Assembly (NCBI RefSeq): GCF_027942865.1
Contig: NC_134507.1
Span: forward strand, 35,207,711 to 35,271,710
Reading direction: 5' to 3'
Source: Odontesthes bonariensis
Taxonomy: Eukaryota > Chordata > Actinopteri > Atheriniformes > Atherinopsidae
DNA: 64,000 bases
Shown: piece by piece, positions 55,381-64,000 of the stretch
Position numbering within the stretch: the first letter of the stretch is position 1
How the letters are laid out: each line of letters opens with the position of its first letter
Translations under genes and position numbers: made by a program
Notes under the pieces: model-generated
What the model saw: only the letters and a program-made list of their open reading frames with translations
Told to the model about the DNA's origin: nothing
Database searches by the model: none

Positions 55381-55571
55381 ATCGCTTCTCGGCCTTTTGG
55401 CTAAGATCAAGTGTAGTATCTGTTCTTATCATTTTTACTCTTTTATTGGGCTTTTAGTGTGATATTTATTATTGTTCTTTTAAGCATTTTATTTAAAAAC
55501 TGTTTGTGGTGCCTCCATCATGTCGGCAAACTATGCTGGCATGAGGAGGCACCACAGCGCTAGATTTTTAT

Positions 55572-57542
55572 TAGTGATGGCAAAACGAGGCTTTTTGAAG
55601 CATTGAATCATTTTGAACCATTGTGTCATAAAGTGGTTCACTACCCGAAGCTTCATTCAATTCCCTTGGGTGACATCTACTGGCGTAGCGATTGTTGCAC
55701 CATATGAAGCCCTGCGAATGTGATGCATATAATAACACTATAATAAAACTTATGTATGTATGTGTGTTGTATATATTTTGTAGGTTTGTACATAGGTTTG
55801 TAGTACCTTATTAAAGATTGATTAATTTACCCATGAAATAATAATTTGCCCTCTCCGGGTCGGGAATGAGATCCTTCCCCAAGTGGAGGAGTTCAAGTAA
55901 CTCTGGGTCTTGTTCACGAGTGAGGGACAAATGCAGAGGGAGGTCGACAGGCGGATCGGTGCGCCATCAGCAGTGCTGCGGGCTCTGCACCGGCATGGTG
56001 AAGGAGCTGAGCCAGAAGGCAAAGCTCTCGATTTTAGAACCGCTGCTCCTCCGCAACGAGAAGAGTCAGATCAGGTGGCTCGGGCATCTGGTTAGGATGC
56101 CTCCTGGACGCCTGGTGAGACACGTCCCACTGGGAGGAGGCCCCGGGGAAGACCCCGGACACGTTGGATCTCTGGCAGGGGAACGCCTCGGGGTCCCCCC
56201 AGAAGAGCTGGAGGAAGTGGCCGGGGACAGGGACGCCGGGGTTTCTCTGCTTAAGCTGCTGCCCCCGCGACCCGACCCCCGGACCAGCGGAAGAAGATGG
56301 ATGGATGGATGGAATAATAATTTAAAAACAATGTGAAAATGTTTGGTTTGTCATTCATATTTTCTTTGGGAGTGTGCTTGGTGTAATAAAGAGGGTGCTT
56401 GTGTTACTTCAGGTATTTTAATTCAAGAAAAGTAGTTTTTGCACAGTGGAAGGACTCAAACGGTTTCTTTTTTTTTTTTTAGTCAATTTCTCCAACTTTG
56501 GAAAATACTCTGTCACAGGTGTAGCACTCGTGTTAGCCTTTGCGTTAGAACTACAGTCTATGCTACTAAGACCTAGGTTCTGAGGAGTAATAAAGAGTAT
56601 GGTTGTAGTAAACAACTGACAGGTTTATTGCAGCAATACACATAAACAAAATATATATAGAATATCACAATTTGAGTGACTGGAAAAATAACCCAAATAA
56701 AATAGAGCTCTTTTCTTACAAATAAAATAAAATAAAATAAAATAAAAGTACCAAAAAACAGGGAATAATTTGTTTCCAAACCCTGGTTCCGTTGTTCAGT
56801 TCTTGTTCTAGTAAATGTTCTTTGTGTTTCTTGTGTTATTTCAAATCTCTTTTGTACACTACCCGGGTAGGTATAAGTGAAAGTGTATTTCCAGCTGGGA
56901 AATCCTGAGAGTTCCAAGATGAATTCAAGATGAATCCCTGTAGCAGCTGGCCAGTCTACTAACAGGAATCTTCAGAGTATCGTCCATGGGTCTGGCTCGC
57001 CATCGAAGACTCCACTCAATCACGGGTCTCAAAAAAACCAGTCTACACATTTTGTGCAGAACAACAAATAAAATTACTTAATAACTTCAACACATATCAA
57101 ATCACCATGAATGAAATGATGTCATGTATCAATCGCTGCATCAAGTTTACAATTTTTCTAACTTGTAAATGGAGATAATCTCCCAAAGAAATCATTTTTA
57201 ACCGTTTTTAGACATGACTTCTTCGATGGTTGCTCCATGAGAGAATAATCCAAAACTCCGAATATCAAAAAATGAGAGCTGTTCGTAACGTATAATACGT
57301 GTAGAACGGGGACATGAACCGGGGCTTCAGCCATCTTGAATACACTGAATCGCGGAAAATGTTCAAAGCTCCGCACATCAACTCGAAGCAGTCAGCTGAC
57401 TCGGTCTGAATGAAGCAGTGAAGTGGTTCAAACGTCATCAGTGACGTCACAAGAAGCAAGCTCCGGCCCACTGCTTCACTATAACTACCCTGTCGAGTTT
57501 GAAGCGTGCTACGGAGCTTCGGGGTTGGAGGTAACATCACTA
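55572..57542. mobile_element. hAT element in the Keno-2 5' UTR
   Basis: Ends TAGTGATG with its complement CATCACTA, flanked by a perfect 8-bp duplication ATTTTTAT (55564-55571 and 57543-57550). GAAGC/GCTTC and GTGGTTCA words recur near both ends. No transposase is readable, so it is non-autonomous. It contains a Rex3 fragment and a TAAAA pentamer run (about 56718-56745). Confidence 0.9.
55848..56312 (+). mobile_element. Rex3-like (RTE clade) LINE 3' fragment
   Basis: Starts CTCTCCGGGTCGGGAATGAG and ends in GATGGATGGATGG, with CGGGCATCTGGTTAGGATGC and AAGCTGCTGCCCCCGCGACC between, the 3' end of Rex3/RTE elements. It is flanked by an 11-bp duplication AATAATAATTT (55837-55847 and 56313-56323). 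An internal part is missing near 56035 (GATTTTAGAACCGCTGCTCC). 5'-truncated. Confidence 0.85.
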
Positions 57543-57579
57543 ATTTTTATTTAAAGAAAAAGAAGGAAAGCTTATAGAG

Positions 57580-58809
57580 ATGTCCAGATTGGACTTCTCT
57601 CGGAAGCTACTTCAAAATGTATTGAACTTTAAGCCAGACGATTTGAATTGCATCCTGACATTGCCTTTTAACAAAGGTTTTGATGTAAGTTTTCGCACTG
57701 CAGCTTTGCTGCAGAAGTTTTGGATGAGATTTGGTAATGTGCAAGCTCAGTTTTCTGCGTTTACTGTTGAGAAACTTACTGACAATACTCTGAAGACAGT
57801 AATTGTCAGAATGTTCAATGAAATGGTGAACGCAGAAGATATCTGTATATGGTTGGGAAGATTCTGCACTGTTAAAGGCCAGGCAATGAAGGTGAGGGAT
57901 GTCGACGGCATCTGGAACTGCGCCTGGAGGGTCCCCATCCAACAATGGCAAGACCCCCAGGGCTTCCAGGGCCTGAGACATCTCCCATCAATGATTGTCT
58001 TGGGAGAAAACAGAGGCTACATCCACTACCAGGGACAGCCCAAACTCTGCCGCAAATGTGGGGAGCACGGGCACCTGGTGGAGGCCTGCACGAAGGTGTT
58101 TTGTGGCAAATGTAGAGGAATCGGTCACACCTTCGAAGAGTGTACAAATGGCAGAAAGTGCAATCTCTGTGGAGAATCAAACCACCTCTTCAGAGATTGC
58201 CCAAAATCTTTTGCCAACAAATTGAAATCCAAAAAAACGCGAGAAGGAAATGGAGGGCAGACCGAGGCAGTTAACGAGCTACTTGAAACAGCTGGGCTGG
58301 AAAATTCAAACTTCCCGCCAAAATCCCTGAATGGTGGACAGCAGTCAGGTGAGGCCGAGGAGGGGGAGGGGCCTGCTACACCCCCACCAATGGAGAGCTC
58401 TGGAGAGGAGGACGAGGTGGTGCAGGCAGAAGGCGGAGCTAGTTCAGAATGTGAAGAAGTCCAATCACAGGATGATAGCGAGGATGCCTCCCTCCCCGAT
58501 GCCCAGCAAACAAAGAGGCTTGCATCAGAATTGTCCTCTGATTCTCCTATAGTCTCAGAGAAGAGGGGAAGAGCTGGGACTACCTCAGACAGTTCATCTG
58601 TGGAGGAGCCCAGAGTCTTCCCCTCCAATTCACCAAATGAGGTCTCTTTTTTAAATGTAGTTCTGCAATCAACCCCTAGAGACTCAAAGTTTAACAAAAC
58701 CTTGCAACAGAGGCCAACCCCCAGAGTCCGACCGGGGAATAGAGCTCAACACCCTCGCCTCTCACCTGTAGAAGTGAAGGAAGAGCTCCATTCACAAGAA
58801 ATTACATAA
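57580..58809 (+). CDS. Keno-2 ORF1: CCHC zinc-knuckle protein, intact frame
   Basis: A protein of 409 aa from ATG 57580 to TAA. The N-terminal 130 residues have no motif I can name. Residues about 157-210 hold three C-X2-C-X4-H-X4-C knuckles ([42 protein letters not shown]), which bind nucleic acid in ORF1 or Gag-like proteins. An acidic, Ser- and Pro-rich region follows (about 245-370), then a basic tail ([11 protein letters not shown]). It ends 49 bp before the ORF2 start. It is the complete counterpart of the damaged Keno-1 ORF1. Confidence 0.88.
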   Translation: MSRLDFSRKLLQNVLNFKPDDLNCILTLPFNKGFDVSFRTAALLQKFWMRFGNVQAQFSAFTVEKLTDNTLKTVIVRMFNEMVNAEDICIWLGRFCTVKGQAMKVRDVDGIWNCAWRVPIQQWQDPQGFQGLRHLPSMIVLGENRGYIHYQGQPKLCRKCGEHGHLVEACTKVFCGKCRGIGHTFEECTNGRKCNLCGESNHLFRDCPKSFANKLKSKKTREGNGGQTEAVNELLETAGLENSNFPPKSLNGGQQSGEAEEGEGPATPPPMESSGEEDEVVQAEGGASSECEEVQSQDDSEDASLPDAQQTKRLASELSSDSPIVSEKRGRAGTTSDSSSVEEPRVFPSNSPNEVSFLNVVLQSTPRDSKFNKTLQQRPTPRVRPGNRAQHPRLSPVEVKEELHSQEIT

Positions 58810-58858
58810 CTGCTTTTAAGACATTTTAAATGTTTTAACCCTCATTTAGTCTTTTAAG

Positions 58859-61800
58859 ATGTCATACCTGTTGTTTTTAACCATACTCATGACACTCACT
58901 CTCTCAACTATTAATGTGAGAAGTGTAAAGTCGAAATTTAGAGCCCAGAGTGTTTTATCCTTTCTTAGTTCTTTTAAGTCAGATGTTCTTTTAATACAGG
59001 AATGCGGCCTACCATTTTTAAAGCACTACAGACAGTGGGAGGAGATGTGGCCACAGACATCATTGTGGAGTGGAACCAACCAAAACAAAAATGACGGAGT
59101 GGCCATTTTGATCAAAAACCCTCAGGTTCTGGTGAAGGGCAGCACTGTGGTGAGAGACGGACGGGCACTTTTAGCACATTTGACTTTTATGGGACAAGAT
59201 TTTAACCTCTTAAATATTTATGGCTTTAACGAAAAAAATGACCGGTATGACCTTTTAGAAGACCTGCAGTCCCACATGCTAGGTAGGGCACCACTAGTTT
59301 TAGGGGGTGATTTTAACTGTATTTTAAGCAGGAGTGACAGAAAAAGAGCAGGGGAATTTTTTAAAGTTGACAAAACATCGGTTTTATTACAGGGCATATG
59401 CAAGGATTTTAAACTTCAGGACTGTTTTAGGACCATGCATCCCAGAGAGGAGGGCTTCACCTGGTTCAGTGGTGATGGCACCAGAGCCTCTCGTATAGAC
59501 TACCTTTTTACACGGGACTGCCCACCAACCGATGCTAGATTGACCCCCGTTTTCTTTTCTGATCACCTGATGCTTTCCTGCACCCTATCACTCTCTTCGG
59601 GTGTGACTTCCGGAAGTGGTCTGTGGAAACTAAACTGCTCCCTTTTAGAAGAAAATGAAATAGTTAGTCAGTACCGGGAGCAGTACCACGAGTGGCAGAC
59701 CCTTCAAGACTTTTACGATACACGTGCACACTGGTGGGAAATGGTGAAGGAAAAGACCCAGACTTTCTTTAGACAGGCAGGTAGGAGAAAAAAGAATAGG
59801 GAAAACAGACGCATGATGGGACTGCAGAAGCGACTACAGCGCTATTTTAAATTAAACCAACAAGGGATGGATTTTAATGATGAAATCAAACAAGTGAAAA
59901 CAGAGATGTCGATTTTAGCAGATATTAAAAGTAAGGGTGTCATTTTAAGAAGCAGGGAACGAGAAATAGAGGAAGGAGAGAAGTGCACAAGGTATTTTTT
60001 TAAGAAAATTGTGAATAAAGGGGGGGCCATTTTAAAGCTAACAAAAGAGAACGGGTGCACAGTTGATTCAATGGAAGAAATTAAACAAGCTGTTGAACAA
60101 TTTTATCGTGAACTGTACGAACAAAAACCTGTTGAAATGGACACCATGACAGAAGTTTTAAATTTCATAGAAAAAACAGTAAAAGACAGTGTGCTTTTAA
60201 CCCAAGATTTTACAATTTCAGAGTTAAATAAATGTTTTACAAATTTTAAGAAAGGGAAGTCCCCAGGACAAGATGGACTTCCCTTGGAATTTTATTTGAC
60301 CTTTTGGGATATTTTAGCACCTGACTTGTTTACTGTTTTTATGGAATTTGAGCAACTTGACCGACTTCCTGACAGTTTTAGAGCAGGGATAGTGACTCTT
60401 CTTCACAAAAAAAAAGACAAGACTGACTTGAAGAATTGGAGACCGATTACACTTTTAAACTTTGACTGTAAACTTTTTAGTAAACTTTTAGCCTCACGTA
60501 TGTCCTTGTTTTTAGAAGACCTGATTCACCCGGATCAAGCCTGTGCCATCCCGGGGAGGAAGATAACCGACAGCCTCGTACTGATCCGAGACACCATCTG
60601 TTATGCGAGAGACAGAAACATTCGGCTAGCAGTCCTAAATTTAGACTTTGAGAAAGCCTTTGATCGGGTCTCGCACCAGTACCTTTTCCAGGTACTGCAA
60701 AAAATGGGGTTCCCAGAAAGGTTTATAGCTTGGGTGGGTCTGCTGTACCGGGGCATTACCAGCAAATTCCTTGTTAACGGGCATCTGACAAAAGCAGTAA
60801 ACATCCACTGCGGTGTCCGTCAGGGTTGTCGGTTATCTGCCCTCCTCTACATCATCTGTGTGGAACCACTGGCACAGAGCTTGAGAAGGGACCACCGAAT
60901 CATTGGGGTGAGAGTCCCGGGGAGCGGGGGACTATCGACAAAGTGTGTTTTATATATGGACGACGTGAACATTTTATGTACAGACCTAATATCCATCAAC
61001 AGGACTCTGGACTTGACTGACTGGTATGGAAGGGCCTCTGGGGCAAAACTAAACAGAAACAAGACCCAAGCCCAATTTTACGGGCCATGGACAGCGAATG
61101 AGACTGCAGGACTCCCCGTGACTATAACCCAGACAAAACAGAAAATACTGGGGATTAATTTTGACAAGGAAGGGGGAGGGACATCAAACTGGCCAGACGT
61201 GGTAGGGAAAGTAAAGCAAAGACTAGGATACTGGGGACTTAGAGGACTGACCATTGAAGGAAAGGTTTTAATCATCAAAGCCGTGATTTTACCTTTGCTT
61301 TTACTAATCAGTTCTGTTTTTATCCCACCTAGGAAAGTGCTTTTAGACCTGGACCGAGCCATTTTTTATTTTCTGTGGGGCTCCAAGTGGGAAAGACTGA
61401 GGAGAGATGTAATGAAGAAACAAAAAGAGAAAGGAGGAAAAGGAGTGCCTGATTTTTATTTGTTTTTAGGAAGCAGATACACTACACTGCACATCCTACA
61501 GGCCACAGACCCATCCGGAAACCCCAAAACTAAAGCAATGACACGATTCTGGATGGGTTCTTACCTCAGAAGACTGAAGATTTTACCCACCGACCTAAAA
61601 GTGCCCGTGTCTTTTAGCCTGCCACCATCCTATGCTTTTATCCAGACGTTCTTAAAGCATTTTAACTTGGAGGCAGAGGAGTTGCATGTTTTAACAAACC
61701 ACCGCTCTTTGATTTCTGTTGTGCAGGAGCGGGAACCAGTGAGTCCAGTGCGTGGGCTCGCGTTCGGCGAGCCCTCAACAGTTTGGTGCAACGTCAACCA

Positions 61801-62389
61801 TTCCGCTCTCCCAAACAGACTCCGGGACCTGTCGTGGATGGTGGCTCATGAGATCCTCCCAGTCAGGTCCGTTATGCACTCCCGGGGCATGTCAGCGATC
61901 TCAACCTGCCCGCGACCTGGTTGTGGCGCGCCCGAGTCGGTGAGGCACCTGCTCTGGGAGTGCAGCGCTGCTGCAGACCAGTGGGCAACAGCCGGCTCCT
62001 TGCAATTCCCGTACTTGCCAGCAAGGGAGGTCCTCACAGCACAACTCGTGCTCTATGGGGTGAGCCAAACAAAAATAAAAAAGAATGACTTTGCCAAGCA
62101 GTGGCTCACCCTAGCCGCTATGAAAGACGCCATGTGGACCTCCAGGAACTTGCTGGTGAGGAAGCGCATGCAGATCCCCTCCGTGGCTGTGATCCGGATG
62201 GCCGCAGTGGCGGCTCAAGCGGCCGGAGCTGCAGGCGGCGGGCCTAGGACACATCCACAAAGAAGAATCGCCTCTGTGCCCATTCGGATGAAGGAGCCGG
62301 AGCTACACACAAAAAGGTCAAAGCAGCGACGGCCTGGCTCTCCGGGTGAGGCAGGTGGGAAGGAGCAACAGGGTGGGGATCTCCGCTGA
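58859..62389 (+). CDS. Keno-2 ORF2: endonuclease and reverse transcriptase
   Basis: 1176 aa, the same length as Keno-1 ORF2 and different at about 17 residues by eye. Endonuclease residues (LIQEC, GDFN, SRIDYLF, SDH) and the YMDD centre are intact. The RT block that reads VRQGCPLS in Keno-1 is VRQGCRLS here (about 60820-60843); the Pro is strongly conserved in reverse transcriptases, so activity may be reduced. The C-terminal Cys-His cluster is unchanged. Confidence 0.9.
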   Translation: MSYLLFLTILMTLTLSTINVRSVKSKFRAQSVLSFLSSFKSDVLLIQECGLPFLKHYRQWEEMWPQTSLWSGTNQNKNDGVAILIKNPQVLVKGSTVVRDGRALLAHLTFMGQDFNLLNIYGFNEKNDRYDLLEDLQSHMLGRAPLVLGGDFNCILSRSDRKRAGEFFKVDKTSVLLQGICKDFKLQDCFRTMHPREEGFTWFSGDGTRASRIDYLFTRDCPPTDARLTPVFFSDHLMLSCTLSLSSGVTSGSGLWKLNCSLLEENEIVSQYREQYHEWQTLQDFYDTRAHWWEMVKEKTQTFFRQAGRRKKNRENRRMMGLQKRLQRYFKLNQQGMDFNDEIKQVKTEMSILADIKSKGVILRSREREIEEGEKCTRYFFKKIVNKGGAILKLTKENGCTVDSMEEIKQAVEQFYRELYEQKPVEMDTMTEVLNFIEKTVKDSVLLTQDFTISELNKCFTNFKKGKSPGQDGLPLEFYLTFWDILAPDLFTVFMEFEQLDRLPDSFRAGIVTLLHKKKDKTDLKNWRPITLLNFDCKLFSKLLASRMSLFLEDLIHPDQACAIPGRKITDSLVLIRDTICYARDRNIRLAVLNLDFEKAFDRVSHQYLFQVLQKMGFPERFIAWVGLLYRGITSKFLVNGHLTKAVNIHCGVRQGCRLSALLYIICVEPLAQSLRRDHRIIGVRVPGSGGLSTKCVLYMDDVNILCTDLISINRTLDLTDWYGRASGAKLNRNKTQAQFYGPWTANETAGLPVTITQTKQKILGINFDKEGGGTSNWPDVVGKVKQRLGYWGLRGLTIEGKVLIIKAVILPLLLLISSVFIPPRKVLLDLDRAIFYFLWGSKWERLRRDVMKKQKEKGGKGVPDFYLFLGSRYTTLHILQATDPSGNPKTKAMTRFWMGSYLRRLKILPTDLKVPVSFSLPPSYAFIQTFLKHFNLEAEELHVLTNHRSLISVVQEREPVSPVRGLAFGEPSTVWCNVNHSALPNRLRDLSWMVAHEILPVRSVMHSRGMSAISTCPRPGCGAPESVRHLLWECSAAADQWATAGSLQFPYLPAREVLTAQLVLYGVSQTKIKKNDFAKQWLTLAAMKDAMWTSRNLLVRKRMQIPSVAVIRMAAVAAQAAGAAGGGPRTHPQRRIASVPIRMKEPELHTKRSKQRRPGSPGEAGGKEQQGGDLR

Positions 62390-62923
62390 GCTCCACGACA
62401 GGATCCCGAGAGACCTACTGTTTGGGGGAGCGAAATGAGTTTCCCTGGGTAGGGACTCACTGCGCTCCTGCACAAAAAATGGACTTGGAAGAGAGCATTT
62501 TAACTAATGCACTCCTTTTTAAAGACACTCAATACAAACTGCTACTCGCATGAGAACTACTTCACATGTAACTTTTTACCTTAGACAACATTGACCTTAT
62601 CTGTAATATCCCATGGAAAACTTGTTTTATTGTTGTTGTTTTTAAATGTGGTTATACAGATTACACTTATTTATTGATGTTTTTATTCATAGGTAAAACA
62701 TATGTCTTAAATATGAAGTTTTTATGAAAATGTGATGTATTAGTGTCAATAAATTTTTTTCAAAAGAAAAAAAATCTGTTCTTATCAGTTTAATATCTGA
62801 TACGTCCTCTATATGAGGACTACATATTAAATGGATTTTTAGGCACAGGGGTTGAAAAAGGGGCTTGCTCCGTTCACTCCACGCATCGACCCGGTACTGC
62901 AGTGCCGCCGGGAACGGTGCACT

Positions 62924-63291
62924 CTTCCCAACTCTTGTGAAATAACAAAACCAGCGGTACATGGTGGTAGTTTCAGGGAGCCGTTGTATTCTGACTTCTA
63001 AAACAGGACTATAATCTTTAGAAAAGACGCAGTTTATGAGCACGTCGTGGGACTGAGCTTCCCTGGTTTCCCTGTATGACCATGAACACCAAACTACACA
63101 CAGAGAACAGAGGAGCTTGACAGACACACACTAAGTTATCTGAGAGTCCCATTTTCAGCTGCAGAGAACAATCACATCAGGGAAGTCGACGTGCAGGCTC
63201 AACATCAGCCTCTCAAGCCAACTCTCTGGTGAAATAGGGGAAACGTATGGTTCCAGCACCTATGTAACACATATTTGTCACGGGGACTGTG
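62924..63291. other. Array spacer between U2 and 5S, unit 3
   Basis: Near-identical to the spacers of units 1 and 2. Confidence 0.85.
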
Positions 63292-63409
63292 GCTTACGGC
63301 CACACCGCCCTGAACGCGCCCGATCTCGTCCGAACTCGGAAGCCAAGCAGGGTCGGGCCAGGTTAGTACTTGGATGGGAGACCGCTTGGGAATACCAGGT
63401 GCTGTAAGC
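63292..63409 (+). rRNA. 5S rRNA: 5S rRNA, copy 3
   Basis: As the other copies, with GAACGCGCCC in place of GAACACGCCC and a longer T-run after GTAAGC. The A-box variant AAGCCAAGCAGGGTC is shared by all three. Confidence 0.92.
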
Positions 63410-63632
63410 TTTTTTCTCTCTTCTCTCTGCATGTCTTTTGTTGAAACATCTGATGATCACCCTGTGATCCATCTTGCTGATCCTGGATCTGCTAAGGTGT
63501 CCCAGGTCATGGTTGCCTTTGATCCTCATACATTTAACTTTGTCCTGACAAAGGAGCAGTTCCAAAAAGTCAAACAGGGACTGCCTTTGCATTTGACGCA
63601 GTCAAACTGCATGCGCCTGGAGAAGCCAAAAG

Positions 63633-63708
63633 GCTTACAGCACCTGGTATTCCCAGGCGGTCTCCCCATCCAAGTACTAACCAGGCCCGACTCTGCTTAG
63701 CTTCTGAG
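63633..63708 (-). pseudogene. 5S rRNA: Truncated antisense 5S, copy 3
   Basis: Same as copy 1. The U5 gene expected at about 64016 lies just beyond the end of the window; its upstream region runs to the last base. Confidence 0.88.
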
Positions 63709-64000
63709 ATAAAACTCTGGCTTTTTAGTCTGCGAAAAGAGAGTGAAAGTGAACTCCACTTTGAGATGGCTCTGGGATTGGGCCGACTGGGAGAATTGCT
63801 TGAAAAAAAGCTCTACACCCAATGAGCGGTCAGAACAAAGCCTCAAGACCCCTAGTCTTTTGCACAGAGTAAAAGACAAAGCAGCCATTGAATAGGGCCC
63901 GATTGTTCCTACCTGGTCGGCCGAGGAGCGAGCGTCTCAACCAAGCAAAGCTCACCGTGGGGAAGGTGGCTATACCAACTAGCCTGATGCACTGCTCCCG

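Larger units (their letters stand above)
55432..62773 (+). mobile_element. Keno-2, U2-specific LINE, 5'-truncated, carrying a hAT
   Basis: Same family and same 3' junction as Keno-1. It starts at the equivalent of about 48587 in Keno-1, so about 265 bp of 5' UTR are missing. ORF1 and ORF2 are both open. A hAT of 1971 bp sits in the 5' UTR. Total 7342 bp. Subtracting this and the 14-bp duplication from the 5S-to-5S distance of 9053 bp gives 1697 bp. Confidence 0.9.
55381..62923 (+). ncRNA. U2: U2 snRNA, copy 3, split by Keno-2
   Basis: The 5' part 55381-55431 (to TGTTCTTATCA) and the 3' part 62774-62923 flank the LINE. ATCTGTTCTTATCA (U2 nucleotides 38-51) is present on both sides, a 14-bp target-site duplication. 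The gene is interrupted inside the region that pairs with the intron branch site. Confidence 0.93.

Noticed and set aside
1-64000. CRISPR array, operon, riboswitch or bacterial-type features
   Set aside because: The sequence is a vertebrate genome; the regular repeats present are minisatellites, zinc fingers and the small-RNA array.

Overview
The window looks like a teleost fish chromosome segment. The evidence is the repeat content: L2-type LINEs with a TTTGA tail, Rex3-type fragments ending in GATG repeats, Tol2-like and other hAT elements with 8-bp target duplications, a Helentron, and Keno-type LINEs sitting inside U2 snRNA genes. Host genes are few and mostly broken, and most of the sequence is transposable-element debris. 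I assign no species.

Layout. 1-7200: an L2 LINE (about 330-4696) with an open ORF2, between two copies of a MADF-domain gene fragment, followed by a broken Ig V-set exon. 7942-10091 and 30530-32773: the two arms of an inverted duplication about 20 kb apart. Each arm carries the terminal C2H2 zinc-finger exon of a gene, 9 fingers on the minus strand and 14 on the plus strand. 10480-13850: LINE and DNA-transposon debris and a 40-bp minisatellite. 14690-16260: possibly an LTR-like fossil. 16454-20827: a decayed multi-exon integrase-core gene, with one hAT element in an intron and another inside an exon. 21334-23906: an element bounded by ACCCAGATAGCAA with a pogo/Tigger element inside. 25782-26284: a repeat-rich candidate exon for the right zinc-finger gene. 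26335-28631: a hAT with another hAT nested in it. 28640-30529: LINE fragments.

32774-46330 is gene-poor. It holds LINE scraps, a BED/hAT relic, a possible ITIM-like tail exon, a Helentron (PIF1 helicase plus endonuclease) on the minus strand at 38461-41240, a Tc1 relic and a hAT C-terminal relic.

The most striking part is 46330-64000, a tandem array of mixed small-RNA genes. One monomer carries U2 snRNA, 5S rRNA, a truncated antisense 5S and U5 snRNA. Once insertions are subtracted, the monomer is 1697 bp by all three spacings I could measure. Two of the three U2 genes are split at the same place, within the branch-site-recognition sequence, by Keno-family (Tx1 clade) LINEs. The third U2 has full length but has lost its proximal promoter. 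Keno-2 itself holds a hAT, which holds a Rex3 LINE, so four layers are stacked in one U2 gene. The array supplies the target, the LINE family uses it as a safe home, and concerted evolution keeps the units alike.

All calls come from reading the sequence; no database search was run. Family names rest on recalled motifs. Boundaries given to the base are those fixed by target-site duplications, splice sites or copy-to-copy comparison; others are approximate.
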